A DNA stretch of 53,696 nt, taken from an uncultured Bacteroidota bacterium (lineage in GTDB: Bacteria > Bacteroidota > Bacteroidia > Bacteroidales > VadinHA17). Below are positions 34,333 to 44,127 of this stretch, piece after piece (the stretch's first letter is position 1; each line of letters starts with the position of its first letter). Both the position numbers and the translations under genes were made by a program. Location of the stretch: contig CAIMVD010000210.1 in the NCBI GenBank assembly GCA_903844815.1, forward strand, positions 1 through 53,696. The letters are read 5' to 3'. The notes beneath the pieces were generated by a model that saw only the letters and a program-made list of their open reading frames with translations, was not told the origin of the DNA and ran no database searches.

Positions 34333-35916
34333 ATGGCAAATATTAAACCAGCAGAAGTTTCAAAAATTCTCAGGCAGCAACTGGAAGGCATACAGACAGG
34401 TGTTGAACTTGAGGAAGTAGGAACCGTGCTTCAGGTTGGTGACGGGATCGCCCGTATTTACGGGCTGTCGAATGCTCAGTCGAACGAACTTATTGAGTTT
34501 GAGAATGGCATTGAGGCAATTGTTCTGAACCTTGAAGAAGACAACATCGGTGCAGTGTTACTCGGACCTACCGAAGAGATCAACGAAGGCGATATTGTAA
34601 AAAGAACCGGACGTATTGCATCCATTAAAGTCGGGGAAGGACTTCTGGGAAGGGTAATCACTCCCACTGGCCAGCCTCTCGACGGCAAGGGTCCAATCCA
34701 GGGTGAATTGTTCATCCTGCCATTCGAAAGGAAAGCCCCGGGGGTAATTTTCAGGCAGCCTGTCAGACAGCCTCTGCAGACCGGTATCAAGGCAATCGAT
34801 GCAATGATTCCTATAGGCCGCGGACAGAGGGAACTCATAATCGGTGACAGGCAGACAGGAAAAACTGCTATTGCGATTGATACAATTATAAACCAGCGCA
34901 GCAACTTCGAAAACGGCAAACCGGTTTATTGCATCTATGTTGCAATAGGACAGAAAGGTTCAACCGTTGCAAACATTGCAAAAACACTCGAAGAACATGG
35001 TGCCCTTCAGTATACTGTAATAGTTCTTGCTACAGCATCGGACCCTGCAGCTTCGCAGTTCTATGCTCCGTTTGCAGGAGCAGCTATTGGCGAATTCTTC
35101 CGCGATACGGGCCGCGATGCGCTCATTATCTATGACGACCTTTCGAAACAGGCAGTATCGTACAGGGAAGTCTCCCTCCTGCTACGTCGTCCCCCGGGCC
35201 GCGAGGCATATCCTGGTGACGTATTCTATCTCCACTCACGCCTTCTCGAAAGAGCTGCAAAGATCATTGAGTCGGATGAGGTTGCACGCAAAATGAACGA
35301 CCTTCCTGAATCTATCAGGCACCTTGTGAAAGGCGGCGGATCGCTCACAGCACTTCCTATTATTGAAACACAGGCCGGCGACGTTTCGGCATATATCCCT
35401 ACAAACGTGATTTCAATCACCGATGGCCAGATCTTCCTCGAATCGAGTCTTTTCAACTCGGGTGTCAGACCTGCTATCAACGTTGGGATCTCGGTTTCGA
35501 GGGTGGGTGGTAATGCCCAGATCAAGGCGATGAAAAAAATCGCCGGGACCCTTAAAGTTGACCAGGCTCAGTACCGCGAACTTGAAGCGTTCTCAAAATT
35601 TGGTTCCGACCTCGACGCAACAACGCTCTCAATACTTAACAAGGGTGCCAAAAACGTTCAGATACTTAAACAGGGGCAATATGCTCCGGTACCCGTTGAA
35701 AAGCAGGTAGCAATCATCTACTGCGGAACCATGGGACTCCTTAAAGACGTTCCTGTAAACAAGGTAAAGAACTTCGAAAGTGATTTCCTTGAACTTCTGG
35801 AACTGCAGCACAGGGGAGTTCTCGACAGTCTCCGCGACGGAATACTTAATTCCGAAATAACGGATGTACTTGAAAAAGTGGCCGCCGACGTGGTGTTGAA
35901 ATACAAACCACAGTAA
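34333..35916 (+). CDS. atpA: ATP synthase F1 subunit alpha
   Basis: 527 residues. Non-catalytic nucleotide-binding subunit of F1. Walker A is GDRQTGKT. The [23 protein letters not shown] stretch contains the arginine-finger region, and [14 protein letters not shown] is conserved. Length is typical for Bacteroidota. ATG 34333 is 42 nt after atpH. Opposite-strand and alternative-frame openings within it are shadows. Confidence 0.98.
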   Translation: MANIKPAEVSKILRQQLEGIQTGVELEEVGTVLQVGDGIARIYGLSNAQSNELIEFENGIEAIVLNLEEDNIGAVLLGPTEEINEGDIVKRTGRIASIKVGEGLLGRVITPTGQPLDGKGPIQGELFILPFERKAPGVIFRQPVRQPLQTGIKAIDAMIPIGRGQRELIIGDRQTGKTAIAIDTIINQRSNFENGKPVYCIYVAIGQKGSTVANIAKTLEEHGALQYTVIVLATASDPAASQFYAPFAGAAIGEFFRDTGRDALIIYDDLSKQAVSYREVSLLLRRPPGREAYPGDVFYLHSRLLERAAKIIESDEVARKMNDLPESIRHLVKGGGSLTALPIIETQAGDVSAYIPTNVISITDGQIFLESSLFNSGVRPAINVGISVSRVGGNAQIKAMKKIAGTLKVDQAQYRELEAFSKFGSDLDATTLSILNKGAKNVQILKQGQYAPVPVEKQVAIIYCGTMGLLKDVPVNKVKNFESDFLELLELQHRGVLDSLRDGILNSEITDVLEKVAADVVLKYKPQ

Positions 35917-35945
35917 ACGGAATTAGCTGATTAATAGAGACTCAG

Positions 35946-36830
35946 ATGGCGAATTTAAAAGCTATTAGAATAAGGATAGCCTCGGTTAAATCGACAAAGC
36001 AGATCACCTCTGCCATGAAGATGGTGTCGGCCGCAAAACTGCGCAAAGCACAGGACAAGATTGTCAAGCTGCGTCCTTATGCAAATAAACTACAGGAGAT
36101 GCTGGCAGGACTTTCACAGAGTCTTGCCGACTCAAATGTCGAAAATGTCTATGGCAGGGTATCTGCTACCGAGAAGGTCCTGATTATTGTAATCACATCG
36201 AACAGAGGCCTCTGCGGAGCATTTAACTCCAATGTCATTAAGGAGGCTAAAAGGGTCATTTCAGAAAAGTATTATGATCAGTATCATAGCGGTAACCTGA
36301 GTCTTCTTACAATTGGCAAACATGGATTCGATCATTTCAGGAAACTCAAGATGAAGATGCTTCCCGAGCGAAACAGCCTTCTGAACGACCTGACCTTTGA
36401 TAATGTTGCCTTCTTAGCCCAACAGGTGATGGACAGTTTTACAGCGAAGGATTTCGACAGGGTAGAACTGGTATATAATCAGTTCAAAAATGCTGCTGTT
36501 CAAAATCTTACATCTGAATTGTTCCTGCCAGTAACGGCAATAAGCGATGGAAAAATAAAAGCAGTTCCTGTTGACTATATTTACGAACCAGGCAAGGAAG
36601 AGATCATTCAGGAGCTTATCCCGAAATCGCTGATGATACATTTCTATAAAGCAGTTCTTGACTCGTTTGTTGCAGAACATGGCGCCAGGATGACCGCCAT
36701 GCACAAGGCTACAGACAATGCGACCAGTATGATAAAGGAACTTACTCTTCTGTATAATAAGGCAAGGCAGGCAACTATAACAAACCAGATACTTGAGGTA
36801 GTGAGCGGAGCTGAGGCTCTCAATGGTTAA
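35946..36830 (+). CDS. atpG: ATP synthase F1 subunit gamma
   Basis: 294 residues, the rotating central stalk. N-terminal helix RIRIASVKSTKQITSAMKMVSAAKLRKAQ and C-terminal helix RMTAMHKATDNATSMIKELTLLYNKARQATITNQILEVV (shown in parts: the conserved RMTAM and N.QAxIT motifs) are both intact, as is the mid-domain ITSNRGLCGAFNSN. 29 nt after atpA. It is followed not by atpD but by a prenyltransferase gene 34 nt away. Confidence 0.96.
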   Translation: MANLKAIRIRIASVKSTKQITSAMKMVSAAKLRKAQDKIVKLRPYANKLQEMLAGLSQSLADSNVENVYGRVSATEKVLIIVITSNRGLCGAFNSNVIKEAKRVISEKYYDQYHSGNLSLLTIGKHGFDHFRKLKMKMLPERNSLLNDLTFDNVAFLAQQVMDSFTAKDFDRVELVYNQFKNAAVQNLTSELFLPVTAISDGKIKAVPVDYIYEPGKEEIIQELIPKSLMIHFYKAVLDSFVAEHGARMTAMHKATDNATSMIKELTLLYNKARQATITNQILEVVSGAEALNG

Positions 36831-36864
36831 AATTAACAGGTAATACCGATTGTAAAAAAGTATA

Positions 36865-37839
36865 ATGTACAATCATTCAGAGCTTAAGGAACTGGTTGAC
36901 AAGGCAATAATAAACCTGTCGTTTAATTCGGAAGCAGAAAAGCTTGTCGATCCGATTAAGTACGTTCTTTCAATTGGTGGCAAAAGAATCAGGCCGGTTC
37001 TGGCACTCATGGCTTGCAACCTTTTCAGGGATAATATTGATGAGGCTGTAATGCCTGCTGTAGGACTTGAGGTTTTCCATAATTTTACACTGGTTCACGA
37101 TGATATAATGGATCAGGCTCTTCTCAGGAGGAATCTTCCTACAGTTCATAGCAAATGGAACCTTAATCAGGCTGTTTTATCGGGCGATGTAATGGCTTTT
37201 ATAGCCAATGATTGTTTTCTGCAGGCCCCGTCATGGTGCCTTCAAAAAGTATTCAGAATCTATAATGCAACGGCCACTGAGGTTTGTGTGGGCCAGCAGC
37301 TTGATATTGATTTTGAAAAGGCAGTAATTGTATCTGAACGGGAATATGTGAGGATGATTGAACTTAAGACTGCCGTCCTGCTTGCAGCTTCTGCCAGAAT
37401 CGGGGCAATCATCGGAGGAGCTGACGAAAAGGATTCAGACCTGTTGTATGAGTTTGGAAGAAACCTCGGCCTGGGCTTTCAGATCCAGGATGACTTTCTT
37501 GACACGTACGGCGATATGAAGATCTTTGGCAAGGCAACAGGAGGGGATATAATTGCAAACAAAAAAACCTTCCTTCTTGTGAAAGCGCTCGAAATAGCTT
37601 CACCGGATCAGTTTAAACAGCTTCAGGAACTGATTGCGAAAAAGGATTTCGATTCGCACGAAAAGGTTAAAAAGGTGACAGGATTATATGACCAGCTGAA
37701 CATAAGAAAAATAACTGAAAACCTGGCGAACGATTATATTAACAAGGCTTTTAAGAATCTGGAAATGACCAGTGTTAAGAAAGAAAGAAAGGAAGAGCTT
37801 GCACTTATGGCAGGTTCATTAATCGGGCGAAGCAAGTAA
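36865..37839 (+). CDS. Polyprenyl diphosphate synthase (IspA/IspB family)
   Basis: 324 residues. It condenses isopentenyl diphosphate with allylic diphosphates in the cytoplasm. Both aspartate-rich motifs are present: DDIMD in LVHDDIMDQALLRRN and DDFLD in GLGFQIQDDFLDTYGD; GGKRIRPVLALMAC is the IPP-binding start. A bulky Phe sits five residues before the first motif (FTLVHDD), a feature that limits chain length, so a short product (C15-C20) is favoured (inference). It lies between atpG and atpD, same strand, interrupting an otherwise complete ATP synthase operon. Confidence 0.93.
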   Translation: MYNHSELKELVDKAIINLSFNSEAEKLVDPIKYVLSIGGKRIRPVLALMACNLFRDNIDEAVMPAVGLEVFHNFTLVHDDIMDQALLRRNLPTVHSKWNLNQAVLSGDVMAFIANDCFLQAPSWCLQKVFRIYNATATEVCVGQQLDIDFEKAVIVSEREYVRMIELKTAVLLAASARIGAIIGGADEKDSDLLYEFGRNLGLGFQIQDDFLDTYGDMKIFGKATGGDIIANKKTFLLVKALEIASPDQFKQLQELIAKKDFDSHEKVKKVTGLYDQLNIRKITENLANDYINKAFKNLEMTSVKKERKEELALMAGSLIGRSK

Positions 37840-37866
37840 TTGAACATTCAGGAAGAATAAAAGGAT

Positions 37867-37874
37867 TAAATTTG
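37867..37874 (+). promoter_or_regulatory. Candidate internal promoter for atpDC
   Basis: TAAATTTG, 31 nt before ATG 37906; a TTG lies 24 nt upstream (37840-37842), slightly long spacing. It would let atpD, atpC and the decarboxylase be transcribed separately from the upstream genes. Confidence 0.35.
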
Positions 37875-37893
37875 ATACTTTAACATCACATAA

Positions 37894-39414
<1,521 letters not shown>

Positions 39415-39423
39415 ACCACAGGT

Positions 39424-39669
39424 ATGAAAATTGAGATCATAACACCTGATAAAAAAGTATTTGATGGCGAGGTTAAATCTGTAAGAGTTCCCGGGAAAAA
39501 GGGATCGTTCCAGGTTCTCAAAGACCACGCTCCAATAATATCCACACTCGATAGCGGTCCTGTAATATTGGTCAGCCCCGAGGGAATTGAGACTGTAATG
39601 GAAATAGCCGGAGGTGTAATTGAGGTTAAGGCAAATAAAATAATCCTCCTGGCCGATTCCGTAAAATAA
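39424..39669 (+). CDS. atpC: ATP synthase F1 subunit epsilon, short form
   Basis: 81 residues: only the N-terminal beta sandwich (KIEIITPDKKVFDGEVKSVRVPG, FQVLKDHAPIISTL). The C-terminal two-helix domain that inhibits ATP hydrolysis in E. coli epsilon (139 residues) is absent. Short epsilon subunits are usual in Bacteroidota, so this is not a truncation. 9 nt after atpD and 10 nt before the decarboxylase gene. Confidence 0.95.
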   Translation: MKIEIITPDKKVFDGEVKSVRVPGKKGSFQVLKDHAPIISTLDSGPVILVSPEGIETVMEIAGGVIEVKANKIILLADSVK

Positions 39670-39679
39670 GCTATAACCG

Positions 39680-41095
39680 ATGACACCTGAGGAATTCCGG
39701 AAACATGCCCATGAACTGGTTGAGTGGATGGCCGATTACATGGAGAATGTTGAGGATTATCCGGTAAAATCACAGGTTGCTCCCGGGGAGATCTTCAACA
39801 GGATCCCCGGAGAGGCTCCCTTACAACCGGAACCATTTGATTCTTTCCTGAAGGATTTTAAAGAAGTTATTATGCCCGGGATTACTCACTGGCAGCACCC
39901 CGACTTTTATGCATACTTCCCAGCTAATACAAGCCCTCCTTCGGTTCTTGCAGAGATGCTTACGTCAACTCTGGGAAGCCAGTGCATGATATGGGAAACA
40001 TCACCTGCTGCGGCTGAGCTTGAAGAGAAGATGATGATCTGGCTGAGGGACCTGATAGCGCTTCCTTCTGAATTTGAAGGTGTTATCCAGGATTCGGCTT
40101 CGACAGCCACTCTTGCCGCAATTTTGTCGGCAAGGGAGAAAACCACAGGGTTTACCGTAAACAACGACGGCATTGCCAGTGCAGGAACCCTGCGCGTTTA
40201 TTGTTCCGGACAAACCCACTCCTCTGTTGAGAAAGCAGTTAAGATAAGCGGAATAGGAAGGAAAAACCTTGTTAAGATTCCTGTCAGGGATGACTTCTCC
40301 CTTGATCCCGTGTTATTGAAAGAAGCAATACTTCTTGATAAATCAAAAGGATATATACCCTGCTGTGTAATAGCAACAATCGGAACAACAGGCACGGCAG
40401 CAGTTGACCCAATTCGTTCGATTGGTGAGATCTGCCATGAACTGGGTATATGGCTTCATGTCGATGGAGCAATGGCGGGAACGGCCCTTATTCTTCCTGA
40501 GTTTCAGTGGATGCTCGACGGCAGGGAATATGTCGACAGCTTTGTTTTCAACCCCCACAAATGGATGTTCACAAACTTCGATTGCACGGCATATTTTGTA
40601 AGGGATGCCTCCACACTGATAAAAACCTTTGAGCTTCTCCCCGAATACCTTAAAACAAGGACAAGAGGAATAGTGAACGATTACAGGGACTGGGGAGTTC
40701 CTCTGGGAAGAAGATTCAGGGCGCTCAAGCTCTGGAGTGTTATCAGATCATACGGAATTGAAGGATTGCGCGAAAAGATCCGTTCCCACATATCATTTGC
40801 ATGTAATCTGGCAGACATGATAAAGTCGGAGCCTGATTTCGAGATGCTCGCTCCGGTAAGTATCAGTGTCGTTTGTTTCAGGTTCGCTCCAACGGGTTTT
40901 TCCGAAGAACAGATGAATGCCCTTAACGAAAAACTTAACCATCAGTTGAACGATTCAGGAAAAATGTATCTGACGCATACTTCCTTAAATGGAAAATATA
41001 CCCTCAGGATGGTGACTGCCCAGACAAATGTGACTATGGAGCATGTAAAACGTGCCTGGGAATTACTAAAAGATACGGCCCGGAGCCTGGAATGA
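39680..41095 (+). CDS. PLP-dependent aromatic-L-amino-acid decarboxylase-type enzyme
   Basis: 471 residues, group II (fold type I) decarboxylase. Conserved blocks: MPGITHWQHPDFYAYFPAN near the start, QDSASTATLAAILSARE, HVDGAMAGTALILPEF with the Asp that binds the PLP ring nitrogen, and FNPHKWMFTNFDCTAYFV with the Schiff-base Lys. These fit enzymes acting on Phe, Tyr, Trp or Dopa; the residue pattern does not settle which. It follows atpC by 10 nt and is probably cotranscribed with atpDC, unusual company for an amine-producing enzyme. It ends head-on with a minus-strand gene 7 nt away. Confidence 0.92.
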   Translation: MTPEEFRKHAHELVEWMADYMENVEDYPVKSQVAPGEIFNRIPGEAPLQPEPFDSFLKDFKEVIMPGITHWQHPDFYAYFPANTSPPSVLAEMLTSTLGSQCMIWETSPAAAELEEKMMIWLRDLIALPSEFEGVIQDSASTATLAAILSAREKTTGFTVNNDGIASAGTLRVYCSGQTHSSVEKAVKISGIGRKNLVKIPVRDDFSLDPVLLKEAILLDKSKGYIPCCVIATIGTTGTAAVDPIRSIGEICHELGIWLHVDGAMAGTALILPEFQWMLDGREYVDSFVFNPHKWMFTNFDCTAYFVRDASTLIKTFELLPEYLKTRTRGIVNDYRDWGVPLGRRFRALKLWSVIRSYGIEGLREKIRSHISFACNLADMIKSEPDFEMLAPVSISVVCFRFAPTGFSEEQMNALNEKLNHQLNDSGKMYLTHTSLNGKYTLRMVTAQTNVTMEHVKRAWELLKDTARSLE

Positions 41096-41102
41096 TTCGT
41101 TT

Positions 41103-44012
41103 CTAAGGGCGCCTTGTGCCAATATTCATACCATAAATATCTATATTGAAAAGCAGCTCAAAGACAGGCTTTTCATTAATCCCCTTCCATGAAGCCCGGA
41201 ATCCGGGCGAGATAAGATAAGGTATCCTGAGCACATGAAGATCGGCAAGCATTTCAATGCCGGACGATTTATATGATATTTTGTCGGAAGTACTGGTGGC
41301 AGGAACAAGACCAGTAGAACTATAATTATAAAATGAATTTCCGGGGCCGGCAGCATAATCATAGAACAGTCCGGCCCTAATACGTTTCAGGTAAAGTATT
41401 CCGGGTAAATTCAAATCGGGGCTAAGGAGCGGAAGTGCGTAGTCAGCCGACATGAAGGTAATATCCTTCGAAATCATATTACTGTAACCCCTTGGGAGGT
41501 GCACTCTCATCCCGAAAAGGTATTTTACCGGGTTCTGCTTCTCCCGTTCATACCTGATTTTAATAGAATTATTTTTCAAAAAACCCGGGAAATAGAATGA
41601 GGTCTTAAGGGAAGTTGAGTTCCCATAGATCATCTTGTCGAAAGGAGCATTCGAGTAGCTCAGGTCAAACGTCTGGGCCCACCGGGTATAGATATCTCGG
41701 TATGCGCTTGAGGAATAATTTGAAAAATAGAGCCTGCCTGTAACAATCGCCTGACCGTAGTCAAATGATGCTTCATCGCGTAAATAGATATAATCATTCC
41801 TGTAGTCGGATGATAATGAAAAGTTGAAGTACTGCGAAAACTTTCCCGGGGTAAAGCTAAGTGGCAGCGAGATAGTATTTGTAAAACTTCTACCGGTCTG
41901 AAGGCTTAAAGGATTATTAACGGTTTCGCCGGATTTCAGGATAAGCGGTTTTTCGCCGTAGTCAAACCTTGATTCTATTACGGGATACCATCCCTTCCAT
42001 GTTATTTTGGTATGAAACAGGTTGCTTTTTTGCTGTGAATATTCATATCCGAAGGTCGATATCAACGTGCTAAGCTGGTTTTGGGTCATAATTGAAAATC
42101 CGGGCCTGATAGAAGCAGGATCGGTTTTAACCTCTTCAATATCGGCATAGAAAGGCATCCAGCTGTGAAAATTAAAGAGATGCTTCCACTTCCTGTAAGG
42201 CTCGGGATTATAATTTCTAATCTCAACATCTTTAAGGGAGTCCTGTTTATTATCGATCCTGTTTATAAGGAATGGAGCTTCTGAAGTCTTTGCTTCCGCA
42301 TTACCCTTTATTTCTTTAAGTGATGCCAGGCAGATATCATTCCCCAGCGACGAGTAATCGCCGAAGAGAACCATATTGCCTTTAACACTCATGTCGGTGA
42401 TGCCGAACCTCGAATTTGTAATTCCGTAAATTATGCCCTCAGGAGTCTTCATGTACAGGTTATCGGTACCCGATTTAGAGCTTATGAAAAGCAAGGAATC
42501 GTTTTGAAGCGAAACCGACTGGATGTCATCTCTTCCTGCAGGGGATAGTACCTCCCATCTCTTCAGTTCAGGAGTATATGATATGATTCCTTCTCCATCG
42601 CCGTTCAGAAAAATAAGAACTATTTTCCTTCCGTCGGGAGTCCACCTGGGGCGCTGCAATGATGCGTTTCCGGGCGAAGGCACCGATTCAAGCACTTCTC
42701 CTGCCGTGGCATCGATGATTACAAGGTTGTTTTTATTGCCTGTGGTGTTTTCAACTGCAGCAATCCTCCTGCCGTTGGGCGCGACAGCTGCAGCCATGTA
42801 TCTTGATTTGTGCGACAGCCTCAGAATGGCTTTGCTGTCGATGCTCATTATTTTTATCACGGAATAATTTCTGTTTTCCCACCGGGGGTCGGACTGGTTT
42901 TCAACCCATACCAACCTTCGACCGCCGTATGAAATATCGCGTGGATACATCTGACCGGGTACGTGAAATCTCTTTTCCGATCCGTTGGAAGTATTTATAA
43001 TCATAAACGCAGGAGGATCAAACAATGAGGTCTTTACTGCAATAATACTATCCTTCCCTATAGCTACCGGCGAAAAATAGTTAATGTATCTGCCATCCTT
43101 CGGCCGGTTCAGAGGCTTGTATGCAACAGCCTTGTTCCCGGCAATCTCTTTTTTCCATATTGTTTTAAGAGTGTCAAATGTCTCCCTGAAAAGCCGCTCT
43201 TTTGACAAATGTGCGGTCCTGGAGAGGCTTATGTTTACAGGGTTTATTGTAAAAGGAAATCGCGCCGTATAGCTGAGAGCATTGTTCCATATTTCCGGAT
43301 CCCGTTTTGCAAGAGCCCAGGTTACCATCTGGTATCCCGATTCATAGTGGTTAGGGACATTCTCCCTGAATGAACCATGAATGATCTTATCATAACTGAA
43401 AAACCTGCCTCTTTCAACAGCTATGGCCTTCAGATGTTTCTGGAAAGCTGGTGTTCTTCCCCTTCCGGAAGGGGTGAGGGCCGATTCGGCGAAGACGGCG
43501 TCACCCTCAAGAAACCATTGCGGCAGCAAAGAGGCGACAATACCGGTAAACTGTTCCCCAAAAACGAATGACATTCCTTTTGAGAAGCCCTTCTGAAGCG
43601 ATGCCATCTGGTAAACATGGGTGAGTTCATGATAGGCAAGCTGTTTTTCGCTTGAAAGCGGTATCGAGTTCTGTTCGGGTGTAGGATAGAGCTCCATCCT
43701 GCGCGGCGCCCAGGCAACATAACCGTTCGACACAGTACTGAAATTGTGAATTATAACCGGAATCCTGAATTTTTTTTCCGGGTAAATCGTTCGGATCGCT
43801 TTATTTGCTTCCTCAAGTGATTGGGCAAAAACGGCTCCCCCTCTGCCATAATTCCCGGGATAAATAACAGTAAAACGGTCTGTCTTTATCTGCATCCATT
43901 TCAACGAAGCAGGATCCTGCCCTGTTTCATAAAACTGGGCCGATACGGATGATGAACAGAGTATAAATACTGCCGAAAGAATAATGAAAGGGTTTCTCAT
44001 ATGAGAGTTCAT
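41103..44012 (-). CDS. Exported metallopeptidase-like protein with TolB-type propeller and C-terminal barrel
   Basis: 969 residues. Signal peptide ends SVSAQ. Residues about 30-290 form a gluzincin (peptidase MA-like) domain with HELTH (His128, Glu129, His132) and the third-ligand motif WFLEGDAVFAES (Glu169). About 300-600 is a TolB-like beta propeller (repeats such as NGRRIAAVENTTGNKNNLVII and TPDGRKIVLIFLNGDGEG). About 650-969 consists of alternating strands with aromatic ends, consistent with an outer-membrane barrel. Probably a surface or periplasmic-facing outer-membrane protein; whether it cleaves peptides is untested. ATG 44012 and ATG 44000 both fit the signal peptide. Confidence 0.85.
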   Translation of the reverse strand: MNSHMRNPFIILSAVFILCSSSVSAQFYETGQDPASLKWMQIKTDRFTVIYPGNYGRGGAVFAQSLEEANKAIRTIYPEKKFRIPVIIHNFSTVSNGYVAWAPRRMELYPTPEQNSIPLSSEKQLAYHELTHVYQMASLQKGFSKGMSFVFGEQFTGIVASLLPQWFLEGDAVFAESALTPSGRGRTPAFQKHLKAIAVERGRFFSYDKIIHGSFRENVPNHYESGYQMVTWALAKRDPEIWNNALSYTARFPFTINPVNISLSRTAHLSKERLFRETFDTLKTIWKKEIAGNKAVAYKPLNRPKDGRYINYFSPVAIGKDSIIAVKTSLFDPPAFMIINTSNGSEKRFHVPGQMYPRDISYGGRRLVWVENQSDPRWENRNYSVIKIMSIDSKAILRLSHKSRYMAAAVAPNGRRIAAVENTTGNKNNLVIIDATAGEVLESVPSPGNASLQRPRWTPDGRKIVLIFLNGDGEGIISYTPELKRWEVLSPAGRDDIQSVSLQNDSLLFISSKSGTDNLYMKTPEGIIYGITNSRFGITDMSVKGNMVLFGDYSSLGNDICLASLKEIKGNAEAKTSEAPFLINRIDNKQDSLKDVEIRNYNPEPYRKWKHLFNFHSWMPFYADIEEVKTDPASIRPGFSIMTQNQLSTLISTFGYEYSQQKSNLFHTKITWKGWYPVIESRFDYGEKPLILKSGETVNNPLSLQTGRSFTNTISLPLSFTPGKFSQYFNFSLSSDYRNDYIYLRDEASFDYGQAIVTGRLYFSNYSSSAYRDIYTRWAQTFDLSYSNAPFDKMIYGNSTSLKTSFYFPGFLKNNSIKIRYEREKQNPVKYLFGMRVHLPRGYSNMISKDITFMSADYALPLLSPDLNLPGILYLKRIRAGLFYDYAAGPGNSFYNYSSTGLVPATSTSDKISYKSSGIEMLADLHVLRIPYLISPGFRASWKGINEKPVFELLFNIDIYGMNIGTRRP

Positions 44013-44016
44013 AGCT

Positions 44017-44024
44017 CAAAAATA
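44017..44024 (-). promoter_or_regulatory. -7 box 4 nt before the metallopeptidase-like gene
   Basis: Minus strand TATTTTTG-AGCT-ATG. Transcription would begin at or next to ATG 44012 (leaderless), or leave about 12 nt to ATG 44000. Confidence 0.4.
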
Positions 44025-44127
44025 GCAAAATATGTGAGGATTTCCGGACAGTGTTAATTTGAAAAAAAGAAGTATTTTCGTCGTTTGATCATTTACAGTA
44101 ATTTGCGGTATAAAAGATATCAGACGG

